Origin: Asticcacaulis sp. AC460
GTDB lineage: Bacteria; Pseudomonadota; Alphaproteobacteria; Caulobacterales; Caulobacteraceae
Direction: 5' to 3'
Assembly (NCBI RefSeq): GCF_000495795.1
Contig: NZ_AWGD01000011.1
Span: 203,508 to 267,507 of the forward strand
DNA length: 64,000 nt
How positions within the stretch are numbered: the first letter of the stretch is position 1; every line of letters begins with the position of its first letter. Position numbers and translations under genes: made by a program. This document shows positions 18,502 to 26,274 of this stretch, piece after piece. The notes beneath the pieces are model-generated. The model was not told the DNA's origin. It worked only from the letters and a program-made list of their open reading frames with translations, and did no database searches.

Positions 18502-19536
18502 GTGACGTACAGTCTGACACTGGACGAGGCGTGGGACCTGAGCGTCCGCGTGCTGGAAACGGCCGGGTTCTCGCCCGCCCATGCGGCGGCGATTTCGCGG
18601 ACCATCTGGGCCGGCCAGCGCGACGAATGCCATTCCCACGGCCTGTACCGGCTGCTGGTCTGTACCCATACGCTGAAGACCGGCAAGGTGTCGCCCGACG
18701 CCGAACCGGTGGTCAGCGACGCCGCCCCGGGGTTGGTCCGCGTGGATGCGAAAGGCGCCTATTCGTTGCTGGCCTATGAAACCGGTCGGCCTGTGCTGAT
18801 CGACAAGGCGAAGACGGTCGGCCTGGCGGCTTTGGCGATCAATCACTGCTACCACTTTTCGGCCCTGTGGCCCGAGGTCGAGGCGATCGCCGAGGCCGGC
18901 CTGGTGGCCATGGCCATGACGCCGTCGCATGCCTGGGTGGCGCCGCATGGCGGGACCAAGGGCGTGTTCGGCACCAATCCTCTGGCCTTTGCCTGGCCGC
19001 GGCCGGAAGGCAATCCGTTCGTCTTCGATTTCGCCACCAGTGCGGCGGCGCGCGGCGAGATCGAACTGCACCGCCGGGCGGGGAAACCGATCCCGCAAGG
19101 CTGGGGGTTGGATCGCGACGGTCGGCCGACCACGGATGCCGAGGCCGCCATGCAGGGCGCCATGCTGACCTTTGGCGGGCACAAGGGTTCGGCTCTGTCG
19201 GCCATGATCGAGCTGATGGCCGGGCCGCTGATCGGCGATTTTTTAAGTCTAGAGTCGATGGCCTATGACGGCGGCGCAGGTGCGACGCCTTATCATGGCG
19301 AACTGATCCTGGCCTTCGACCCGAAGGTATTTATGGGCCCGGATCATGGGGTGCATTCGGCCCGCGCCGAAGCCTTGTTCGACGCCATCCTGGGCCAGGG
19401 CGCGCGTTTGCCGTCGCAACGCCGCTACGAGGCCCGCGCGCGCAGCCTGACCAGCAATAGCGTCACCATTCCACGCAAGCTGTACAGTGATTTGGTGGCT
19501 TTGCTGGATCCGACCACCGAATCCAAGCCGTTCTAG
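18502..19536 (+). CDS. Ldh-family NAD(P)-dependent oxidoreductase (probable delta1-pyrroline-2-carboxylate reductase)
   Basis: The 344-residue protein belongs to the malate/L-lactate dehydrogenase (Ldh/YlbC) family, which includes delta1-pyrroline-2-carboxylate/piperideine-2-carboxylate reductases. Visible motifs are HSHGLYRL, HAWVAPHGGTKGVFGTNPLAF and GGHKGSALS. The start is GTG 18502 behind AAGGA, 10 bases after the arabinofuranosidase gene, so they form an operon under site A. A reductase for pyrroline-2-carboxylate makes L-proline in trans-3-hydroxyproline catabolism, which fits the hydroxyproline genes in this window. A ureidoglycolate or malate-type dehydrogenase cannot be excluded. Confidence 0.7.
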   Translation: MTYSLTLDEAWDLSVRVLETAGFSPAHAAAISRTIWAGQRDECHSHGLYRLLVCTHTLKTGKVSPDAEPVVSDAAPGLVRVDAKGAYSLLAYETGRPVLIDKAKTVGLAALAINHCYHFSALWPEVEAIAEAGLVAMAMTPSHAWVAPHGGTKGVFGTNPLAFAWPRPEGNPFVFDFATSAAARGEIELHRRAGKPIPQGWGLDRDGRPTTDAEAAMQGAMLTFGGHKGSALSAMIELMAGPLIGDFLSLESMAYDGGAGATPYHGELILAFDPKVFMGPDHGVHSARAEALFDAILGQGARLPSQRRYEARARSLTSNSVTIPRKLYSDLVALLDPTTESKPF

Positions 19537-19541
19537 CGCTG

Positions 19542-19580
19542 TAAAGCCCCTCTCCCCGCTTTGGCTGGTAGAGGGGATTC
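19542..19580. terminator. Bidirectional hairpin between convergent genes
   Basis: CCCCTCT (19547-19553) pairs with AGAGGGG (19570-19576) between the Ldh-family gene and the convergent glycosidase-like gene. The flanks are only modestly T-rich (GGATTCTT), so this is a probable but not ideal terminator. Confidence 0.5.
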
Positions 19581-21869
19581 TTACGCATCCTCACCCGTCA
19601 GTTTGAACCGCGTTTCGCCGTTTGGACGGAAGGTTATCGCATCGTCGACCAGTTTCACCGGCCGGCCGTTCAGACGCAGATCCCGCACCTTGCGGCCTTT
19701 CGGCAGGCGTAGAGTCAATTGGATTTCCTTCGGTTGCGAACTCCCCTCCAGCACCACCTCAGCGCTTGCGCCCTGCAAACGGAAATCCACCCGGCCCCAG
19801 CGCGTCGGCGCGTCCTTGATCTCAACCGGTTGCCCCCACCAATCCCGCGGCACCGCCCGGCCGAGATACAGCACCTCCGCATCCGACGCTTCGAACACCA
19901 GCATCCACCGTACCAGCTTCGGCATCGTCAATTGCGCCGGCACGCAATACAGCGGCAAACCCCCGTCGATATCCGACACCTCGCCCGCCACCCAGGTGCC
20001 CGGCGTGTGCGAATGGTAACGATGCGAATACAGAAACAGCAGGTATTCCTCGATCCGTCCGCTGCGCAAAAGTTGCTGGGCATGGCCATACGAAATGAAG
20101 CCCAACTGGCTGCGCGTCGTCTCATTGGCCCCGACGACATTGGCCGTGACGCCGATCGTGGTGGCACCGTGGCCGCGCATCGCGTCGATTACCGTCGCCG
20201 CCAGGTCGTCGGGCAAAACATCGGCATGCAACAGTTCGGCATAGACCCGGTGCGCCCAGCCATGCTCGGTGCGCTGCTTCTTCGCCCGCGCCTCGGCATA
20301 GGCTTCACGGTGGGTTAGCTTCGCTCCCGGCAACACGGCGACATAGGCCGGTTTCAGTTCATGCCGCACCGATGCGCGCAAAGCCTTCACCAACTGCGCC
20401 TGCAGGACCTCCGCCCGCCGGTTCCAGTCGGACGCCAGACCCGCGCCGCCGGGATCGACCGCCGCCCATACCTTCGCCATGTCGCGCCAGCCGCGCACGG
20501 CAAAGGCTGAATTGTTCCAGTAGGGCTTCCACCACAGCGCAGGATCGGGATGCAGGCAGGCATCCGACTCGCTCCAGCCGTCCAGCAAACCAAAGCCCGC
20601 CTCCCCCATCGGCTTGGCCAGGGCCAGGTCGTGCAACTCGGTCAGGATCGCCGCCGTCGCCGCCAGCTTGCCGGCATACTTGCGCACTGTGCCTAAGTCG
20701 CCGGTGTACATCAGGTAGCGGGCCATCAAACTCAGGGTCAGGCCGAACTGCGGCACTTCCGGCCCGCGCATATTGATCATGCCGTCATCGGCGACGAACA
20801 GATCGAAATAGTTCTCGATGACGGCTTTGGCCTGGTCGAACCGGCCCCATTCCAGGTTGGCGTAGAGCGACGAGGTGAAAATATCCTGGAAGCCGTCATA
20901 TTCCGGACCGAAATAGTCGCGATCGACCACGCCGTATTTGGGATAGGTGCCGCCCGGCCGGGTGACCAGCTCGCGTGCAAAGGCGGCGCTAACCATGTCG
21001 CTCAAGGCGCCATCGGGCAGGGTAACCTTGCTCTGGTCTTTCAGTTCGCCCTGCCACACGCCCGCAAAGTCCAGCATGCCGCGATAGAAGTCGACCGCCT
21101 GCGGTTCCTTCCGGCGCGGCGGAAAGGCGGCGTAGGAATAGCCGAACGCCGTCTTCACCGGCCGGCCATTGTCGTATTGCACGGTGCGGTGCCAGGTCTG
21201 GACCAGCAGCGGGTCCTTGGCGTTGACATCGGCAAAAACCAGCAGGTCGTACCAGCGCGTCGGCGACACCTCGATGATCTTGTGCACCGCCGGCAGCCAC
21301 CCGCCCAGCAGCCCTTCCCAGCGCTTTTTCGAGCCTTCGTCGCCGGTCAGGTCGGGAAAGGCGTGCTCCGGCCGGTAGCCGCGCGTGCGGCCATTTGGGA
21401 AGACCGGCATGGTGTCGCCTTGCTGGCGTGTGCCGACAAAGTTGGTCCAGGCCAGGCGGGTATAGAGATTGTTGGGATCATAGTTGGAACCTGCCGGCGG
21501 GGCGGCCTTGCGCACCATCTCCGGGTCGGGATCGCCGCCATGGCCCAGCAGCTTGTCGGCCAGAAGATCGGCATCGGCCAGGCAGATGTCTTTCAACGCC
21601 AGGCCGAGATAGGGCGGCGTGATATCGTCGAAACAGGCCTCAAGCCGCTTGGACAGGACCATGGCCTCGTCGCCGCCCACAAAGGTGATGACGCCGTCGC
21701 GCTTCGACTGATCCTCGTACACCGTCCAGCCATCGAACCCTGCCAGTTTCGCATGGCCGCTCACCGGTGCTTCGGCGGCGGGCCGCAGTTTCGGAGCGGC
21801 GACGGCGCTGGTGCCCAGGGCGGCGACCGTGGATGCGGTCAGAAAGGCGCGGCGGTCGAGACGGGGCAT
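19581..21869 (-). CDS. Tat-exported putative (alpha/alpha)6-barrel glycoside hydrolase
   Basis: I do not recognise a classified family. The 762-residue protein has a clear Tat signal (DRRAFLTAS, then a hydrophobic stretch ending AVAA). The middle is rich in Trp/Asp/Glu helix-hairpin repeats typical of (alpha/alpha)6 barrels (GFQDIFTSSLYANLEWGRFDQA, RGPEVPQFGLTLSLMARYL, GFGLLDGWSESDACLHPDP). A C-terminal beta domain ends with a short sandwich (LRLPKGRKVRDLRLNGRPV). It lies 71 bases behind the TonB receptor gene, beyond a hairpin, and may be read through from it. The neighbours suggest it acts on the same plant glycan. Confidence 0.6.
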   Translation of the reverse strand: MPRLDRRAFLTASTVAALGTSAVAAPKLRPAAEAPVSGHAKLAGFDGWTVYEDQSKRDGVITFVGGDEAMVLSKRLEACFDDITPPYLGLALKDICLADADLLADKLLGHGGDPDPEMVRKAAPPAGSNYDPNNLYTRLAWTNFVGTRQQGDTMPVFPNGRTRGYRPEHAFPDLTGDEGSKKRWEGLLGGWLPAVHKIIEVSPTRWYDLLVFADVNAKDPLLVQTWHRTVQYDNGRPVKTAFGYSYAAFPPRRKEPQAVDFYRGMLDFAGVWQGELKDQSKVTLPDGALSDMVSAAFARELVTRPGGTYPKYGVVDRDYFGPEYDGFQDIFTSSLYANLEWGRFDQAKAVIENYFDLFVADDGMINMRGPEVPQFGLTLSLMARYLMYTGDLGTVRKYAGKLAATAAILTELHDLALAKPMGEAGFGLLDGWSESDACLHPDPALWWKPYWNNSAFAVRGWRDMAKVWAAVDPGGAGLASDWNRRAEVLQAQLVKALRASVRHELKPAYVAVLPGAKLTHREAYAEARAKKQRTEHGWAHRVYAELLHADVLPDDLAATVIDAMRGHGATTIGVTANVVGANETTRSQLGFISYGHAQQLLRSGRIEEYLLFLYSHRYHSHTPGTWVAGEVSDIDGGLPLYCVPAQLTMPKLVRWMLVFEASDAEVLYLGRAVPRDWWGQPVEIKDAPTRWGRVDFRLQGASAEVVLEGSSQPKEIQLTLRLPKGRKVRDLRLNGRPVKLVDDAITFRPNGETRFKLTGEDA

Positions 21870-21880
21870 GAACTCACTCC

Positions 21881-21917
21881 AAAAGAAAACGGCGCCGCAG
21901 GGGGATCTGCGGCGCCG
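21881..21917 (-). terminator. Rho-independent terminator after the TonB receptor
   Basis: CGGCGCCGCAG (21890-21900) pairs perfectly with CTGCGGCGCCG (21907-21917). On the minus strand the stem is followed by TTTTCTTTT. It would end or attenuate the receptor transcript before the glycosidase-like gene. Confidence 0.8.
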
Positions 21918-21940
21918 ATACGCTTAGACACTCACATGGT

Positions 21941-24883
21941 TTAGAAGGCCGACGACAGACCGATAAAGAACATCCGGCCCAGCGGATCATAGGTGCTGGT
22001 ATAGGTGTTGCCGTTGCCGTTTTCGGCCAGGAGGCCACCGTCGATCGCCGGCGGCGACTTGTCGAAGATGTTGGTCACGCCGGCGCGCAGGGTGACATTG
22101 TACGGCAGGTTATAGACCGCCGTCAGGTCGAAGTAGTTATAGGCTTCGATCTCGGCGTTGAGCACCGACTTGTTGCCCGACAGGAAGGGATCGTCGGTGT
22201 TACGCGACAGCTCCGTCTTGCCGACATAACGCCAGTTGACCGACACGGCGGCGGGCAGCCAGGCGCTTTCGAACGGCGTCGCCCAGGTGGTGCGCAGGTT
22301 GTGGCGCCATTCCGGCGAGGGCTGGCCGCAGATCGGGCCATACAGCCCCTTGCAGTCATAGGAGCCCAGGCCCGGCAGAACCTCGGTTTCCAGCGAGCCG
22401 AGCAGCGTGCCGACCAGCGAGAAGGTGACATCGCCATGGCCGGTATCCAGGACATAGTTGGCGGTGACGTCAAAGCCGGTGGTTTCCAGGAAGCCGGTAT
22501 TGAGGTTGGTCCCGATGATGTAGCCACCCTTGGTGTTGTAGCCGAACAGGGCGCCGGTAGCCGGATCGCGATGGATCAGGCCGCAATAATAGGGATCGCC
22601 GGTGTTCAGGCACTGGGCCAGGGTCACGCTCGAATCCACCGTGCCGATATAGCCGTCGATGTGGATCTTGAAGTAGTCGACGCTGGCCGAGAAGTTGCGC
22701 ATGCCCTGCGGCGTAAACACCAACCCGAAGGTGGTGGTCTTGGCTTCTTCCGGGTTCAGGTTCGGGTTACCGCCGCCCAGGGCAGAGCCGACATCGGCCG
22801 GGGTCTGGGGGATGGTCTTGTTGTCGTACTGGGCCGCGGTGGCGCCGGTACGCAGGCACTGCTCCTTGGTCGCCGTCTGGGTGGCGTCGGCGCAGGGGTC
22901 GATCAGGGCGACATTGCCGACACCCTGGGCCGCGAACAGCTCCGAGATGTTGGCGGCGCGCATGGCCTTGTTGTAGCTGGCGCGGAACAGGATGTCGGCG
23001 GTCGGGGCATAGCGGCCTTCAACCTTCCAGGTGTCCGTCTTCTTCTCGCTACCGGTGGTGGTCGACGACGAGACATTGAAGGTCGAGGCGCGGTAACCGA
23101 GCGAAAAGTCCAGGCTGTGGATGCCGGGCTTGTCGGCGACGACGGGGATCTGGATTTCGGTGAAGATTTCCTTCGCCTGCACCTCGCCGTCGGCATTGGC
23201 CGAACCGGCCGCCAGCTGGGTTTCGTCGCGCTTCTCGTCCAGGGTTTCCTTACGGCTTTCGACGCCCAGAACCACGGCTATGCCATCTTCGGCCCACGGC
23301 GAGCGGATGCCGTATTCACCCAGGTCACCCGAGACATAGGCGTTGTAGACAAGGATGTCCTGTTCGTTACGGGTAAAGGTCGGGGCGTAGATATAGGCAT
23401 AGGCCTCGGCGCTGGGGCCCTTGCTGCTGAAGATGTCGATCGGCACGCAGCCCTGCTGGCCGCCCTTACAGACGACAGAGCCGCCCGAATTGATGGCCTG
23501 CAGCGCATTGGCCGCCTTGTCCTGGTTGATGTCGTTCTGGTAGTTGAACTGGCCCAGGGTCTTGGCATACAGGACGCTGGCATTGTAGTTCCAGGCGTCG
23601 CTGATGTCGCCCGACAGGGCGGCGGTGAAGCGGTAGTTGGTGTGGCGCATGTCGTTGCGGCGGCCCGGGCCGGTGGCGGCGCGGAAGGCGACCCAGGTCG
23701 AGGCGTCGGCGGTCGAGGTCGTCGATCCGCACAGCTTCATCTTCTGGTCGTCGCTCATCAACGGGTTATCACAGTTGACGGTGAACGGCCGACCGAACCA
23801 GATGGCCGACGGCGCCACCTGGGACACCGAATGGTCATCCATGAACATGGCGCTGCCGTCGAACTTGACGTGGTCGTTGAACACGTAGTTGACGAAGCCG
23901 CCGGCCTGGTAGCGCTCGGAATTGCGCAGGGTATAGTTAGACGGGGCGTAATTGTAGGCGAACGAGCCATCGTTCGGCACCCAGGTCTTGCTGCCGTCCT
24001 TAGAGTTCGCAAACTCGGTGTTGGCGTTGGGCCCGGTCAGAGGACGGAAGCGGCCATAGGCGTGGTTGCCCGAACCGCCGCAGCCGAAGCTGGTCGCCGA
24101 GGCCTCGAACAGGGCGCAGGCCGAATAGTCGCGGGCGTCCTGGGTCACGGCCTCCATCTTGCGGTAGCCGAAATAGCCGGTGACATTGCCCTTGCCATCG
24201 GCCAGGTTGGCGCCGATGGCGATGTTGGCGTCGTACTTGGCGCCGTCCCAGACGTTTTCCGGCGCCAGCACGATGCCGCGCGACTTATGCAGGGCGCGCA
24301 GGTCCTCGTCATCGTTATTGTGCTGATAGATGCTGTACTGGGCGTCGACGCGGACGCCGTCCAGGCGCTTGCGCATGATGAAGTTGACGACGCCCGACAT
24401 GGCGTCCGAACCGTAAACCGACGACGCGCCGCCCGTCAGGACGTCGGTGCGCTCGATCAGGGTCGAGGGGACGAAGTTCAGGTCCACGCCCTGCTGCGGC
24501 AGCAGGCGCTGGCCGTCGACCAGGACCAGGCTGCGGTTGCCGCCCAGGCTGCGCAGGTTGACCCCGGCCGTGCCATCGGAATTGTTGGACTGGTTTTCGT
24601 TGTTGCCGGCTTCCATGGAAGGCAGGGCCTTCAGGAAGCTGTCGACGGCGATGGCGCCCTGAAGTTTGACTTCGCGTTCATCGACCGTGGTGATCGGCGA
24701 GGCGCTCTTCAGGTTGGGCCGGCGGATACGGGTACCCGTGACGACCACGACGTTTTCTTCGGCCGTCGCCACAGCGGCGGCCGTGTCGTCCTGCGCGAAG
24801 GCCGTATTGCACAGGAAACCCGTGCTGATGGCGGCCACGGCCGCCCCGGCCATAATCCACGCCTTATGGTTACTTTTTTTCAT
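21941..24883 (-). CDS. TonB-dependent receptor, probable glycoprotein/oligosaccharide uptake
   Basis: The 980-residue outer-membrane receptor has a signal peptide (MKKSNHKAW... to AFAQ), a plug domain with VVVTGTRIRRPNLKSASP, GGNRSLVLVDGQRLLP and SSVYGSDAMSGVVNFIMRK, and a barrel ending PLGRMFFIGLSSAF with terminal Phe. AAGAAGGG precedes the start. GntR-type site B lies 129 bases upstream in the divergent region shared with a cupin-like gene. Among the genes with GntR boxes it is the only outer-membrane receptor, so it is the likely importer of released glycopeptides or arabino-oligosaccharides. Its ligand cannot be read from the sequence. Confidence 0.9.
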   Translation of the reverse strand: MKKSNHKAWIMAGAAVAAISTGFLCNTAFAQDDTAAAVATAEENVVVVTGTRIRRPNLKSASPITTVDEREVKLQGAIAVDSFLKALPSMEAGNNENQSNNSDGTAGVNLRSLGGNRSLVLVDGQRLLPQQGVDLNFVPSTLIERTDVLTGGASSVYGSDAMSGVVNFIMRKRLDGVRVDAQYSIYQHNNDDEDLRALHKSRGIVLAPENVWDGAKYDANIAIGANLADGKGNVTGYFGYRKMEAVTQDARDYSACALFEASATSFGCGGSGNHAYGRFRPLTGPNANTEFANSKDGSKTWVPNDGSFAYNYAPSNYTLRNSERYQAGGFVNYVFNDHVKFDGSAMFMDDHSVSQVAPSAIWFGRPFTVNCDNPLMSDDQKMKLCGSTTSTADASTWVAFRAATGPGRRNDMRHTNYRFTAALSGDISDAWNYNASVLYAKTLGQFNYQNDINQDKAANALQAINSGGSVVCKGGQQGCVPIDIFSSKGPSAEAYAYIYAPTFTRNEQDILVYNAYVSGDLGEYGIRSPWAEDGIAVVLGVESRKETLDEKRDETQLAAGSANADGEVQAKEIFTEIQIPVVADKPGIHSLDFSLGYRASTFNVSSSTTTGSEKKTDTWKVEGRYAPTADILFRASYNKAMRAANISELFAAQGVGNVALIDPCADATQTATKEQCLRTGATAAQYDNKTIPQTPADVGSALGGGNPNLNPEEAKTTTFGLVFTPQGMRNFSASVDYFKIHIDGYIGTVDSSVTLAQCLNTGDPYYCGLIHRDPATGALFGYNTKGGYIIGTNLNTGFLETTGFDVTANYVLDTGHGDVTFSLVGTLLGSLETEVLPGLGSYDCKGLYGPICGQPSPEWRHNLRTTWATPFESAWLPAAVSVNWRYVGKTELSRNTDDPFLSGNKSVLNAEIEAYNYFDLTAVYNLPYNVTLRAGVTNIFDKSPPAIDGGLLAENGNGNTYTSTYDPLGRMFFIGLSSAF

Positions 24884-25011
24884 TTAGCGAACCCTTCTTC
24901 TTCCAAAGTCGGTTCGCGCTTTCCCCGGCGCACTGTACGCTACTACGGGCCGGTGGATACGCGACCCCTGAAACTAAAGGGCCACCGGCGCCCTGAATCG
25001 TCAATATATAT

Positions 25012-25036
25012 TATACGGAATGTGAAATACCGTATA
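25012..25036. promoter_or_regulatory. GntR-type operator pair, site B
   Basis: TATACGGAATG (25012-25022) holds a conserved half-site and AATACCGTATA (25026-25036) is a near-perfect palindrome in reverse orientation. They lie between the divergent TonB receptor and cupin-like genes. Confidence 0.65.
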
Positions 25037-25061
25037 CGATTGTGTGACAGTGATGTTTTAA

Positions 25062-25082
25062 TATCACCTTTTGGAGGTGGAA
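25062..25082 (+). promoter_or_regulatory. Ribosome site within a small hairpin
   Basis: The strong Shine-Dalgarno GGAGGTGG lies just before ATG 25084. CACCT at 25066 can pair with AGGTG in this site (about five base pairs), which could weaken initiation. This is inferred by eye and may have no effect. Confidence 0.3.
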
Positions 25083-25083
25083 T

Positions 25084-26073
25084 ATGTCCGTTTCCGTGTA
25101 CCGGGATGTGAGCCGGGCGCAGTTTTCGGGTGAGATTTGCCCGGCGAATCGTCCCGCCGTACTGAAGGGCATGGCAGGGGACTGGCCCGCCGTGGCGGCG
25201 GGGCGCGCGTCCGATGAAGCCCTGGTAGCGTACCTGAAGGCGCGTGATAACGGCCAGGTCGCCGGGGTCTATGTCGGCGCGCCGGACATAAACGGCCACT
25301 TCTTCTATGGCGCAGATACGAAGAGTGAGAACTTCCGCTACGGCCCTGCCCCCATCCCCCAGGCGCTGGACCGGCTTATCACTGAGAAGGCGAACGCGCG
25401 GCCGACCTCTGTTTATGTCCAGTCGGCTGAACTGTTTCGCCACATGCCTCAGGTCAGGGCCGAGAACCATTTGGACCTGCTGCCCGACACGGTCGAGCCA
25501 CGCATCTGGATCGGCAACCGCACGGTGACGCGAGCGCATTATGATCTGAACCACAACCTGGCCTGCGTGGTGACCGGCCGGCGTAAGTTCCTTTTGCTGC
25601 CACCCGATCAGCTACCCAACATGTATCCCGGGCCGTTCGATCGCACGATCGGTGGGGTGCCGGTGGCCATGGTCGATCCGGAAGCGCCGGACCTGGACCG
25701 TTACCCACGCTTTGCCTTCGCCCAGGCCTCGATGATGGAGGTCGAACTCGAACCGGGCGATGGGTTGTATATTCCCTACGGCTGGTGGCACCAGGTGCGA
25801 TCGCTGTCGGCGTTCAATGTGCTGGTGAACTACTGGTGGGACGATGCCCCGGCCATGGCGGCCCAGCCGTACGACGCCCTGTTCCATTCGCTGTTGGCCC
25901 TGCGAGATATGCCGGAAGGGCATAAGGCTTTGTGGAAGTCGGTCTTCAATTACTATGTCTTCAACGACGAGGCTCTGTCGCACCTGCCGCCGGGCGACCG
26001 CGGCAGCCTGGGCGACCTGACCCCGGAGCTGGTGGCGAGGATCAAAGCAAACCTAAAGAAGGGGCTGGGATAA
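25084..26073 (+). CDS. JmjC/cupin-like (Cupin_8) domain protein
   Basis: The 329-residue protein resembles Fe(II)/2-oxoglutarate JmjC-type hydroxylases of the cupin_8 group. A possible metal triad is His and Asp in AHYDLNHN plus the distal His in YGWWHQV. GRRKFLLLPP is the typical strand after the HxD. Homologues occur beside TonB receptors and halogenase-like genes in Caulobacterales sugar loci, with unknown substrate. It is divergent from the TonB receptor across operator site B, so co-regulation is likely. A role in modifying a residue on the receptor or on an imported ligand is speculative. Confidence 0.75.
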   Translation: MSVSVYRDVSRAQFSGEICPANRPAVLKGMAGDWPAVAAGRASDEALVAYLKARDNGQVAGVYVGAPDINGHFFYGADTKSENFRYGPAPIPQALDRLITEKANARPTSVYVQSAELFRHMPQVRAENHLDLLPDTVEPRIWIGNRTVTRAHYDLNHNLACVVTGRRKFLLLPPDQLPNMYPGPFDRTIGGVPVAMVDPEAPDLDRYPRFAFAQASMMEVELEPGDGLYIPYGWWHQVRSLSAFNVLVNYWWDDAPAMAAQPYDALFHSLLALRDMPEGHKALWKSVFNYYVFNDEALSHLPPGDRGSLGDLTPELVARIKANLKKGLG

Positions 26074-26274
26074 ACTTATCCTCCACCGCTTTGCCTGCCG
26101 GCGAGGCCGGGGGAGGTGCTGAGCAAGCGAGCCCCCCCCTATGGGGCGAAGCGCGTCGAAGCGGAGGGGGCGTTACAAGCTCCGAGCTCCCGGCTCCCCC
26201 TCCGTCTCGACGCGGTCGCCTAAGAAGGCTCCCTTGCTCGACACCTCCCCCGCAAGCGGTGGAGGATAAAGTTA
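26071..26274. repeat. Family 1 dispersed palindromic repeat, long copy
   Basis: TAAACTTATCCTCC at the left end is inverted as GGAGGATAAAGTTA at the right end. CACCGCTTTGCC and GGCAAGCGGTGG-like arms lie inside. The copy exactly fills the space between two convergent genes, and its ends contribute both stop codons. Confidence 0.75.

Noticed and set aside
22301..25111. A 936-residue plus-strand open frame opposite the second TonB receptor
   Set aside because: Composition and lack of motifs mark it as the mirror of the receptor gene; it also runs through the operator region.
26071..26274. Insertion sequence
   Set aside because: The element has inverted ends but is only about 200 bases long and encodes no transposase.
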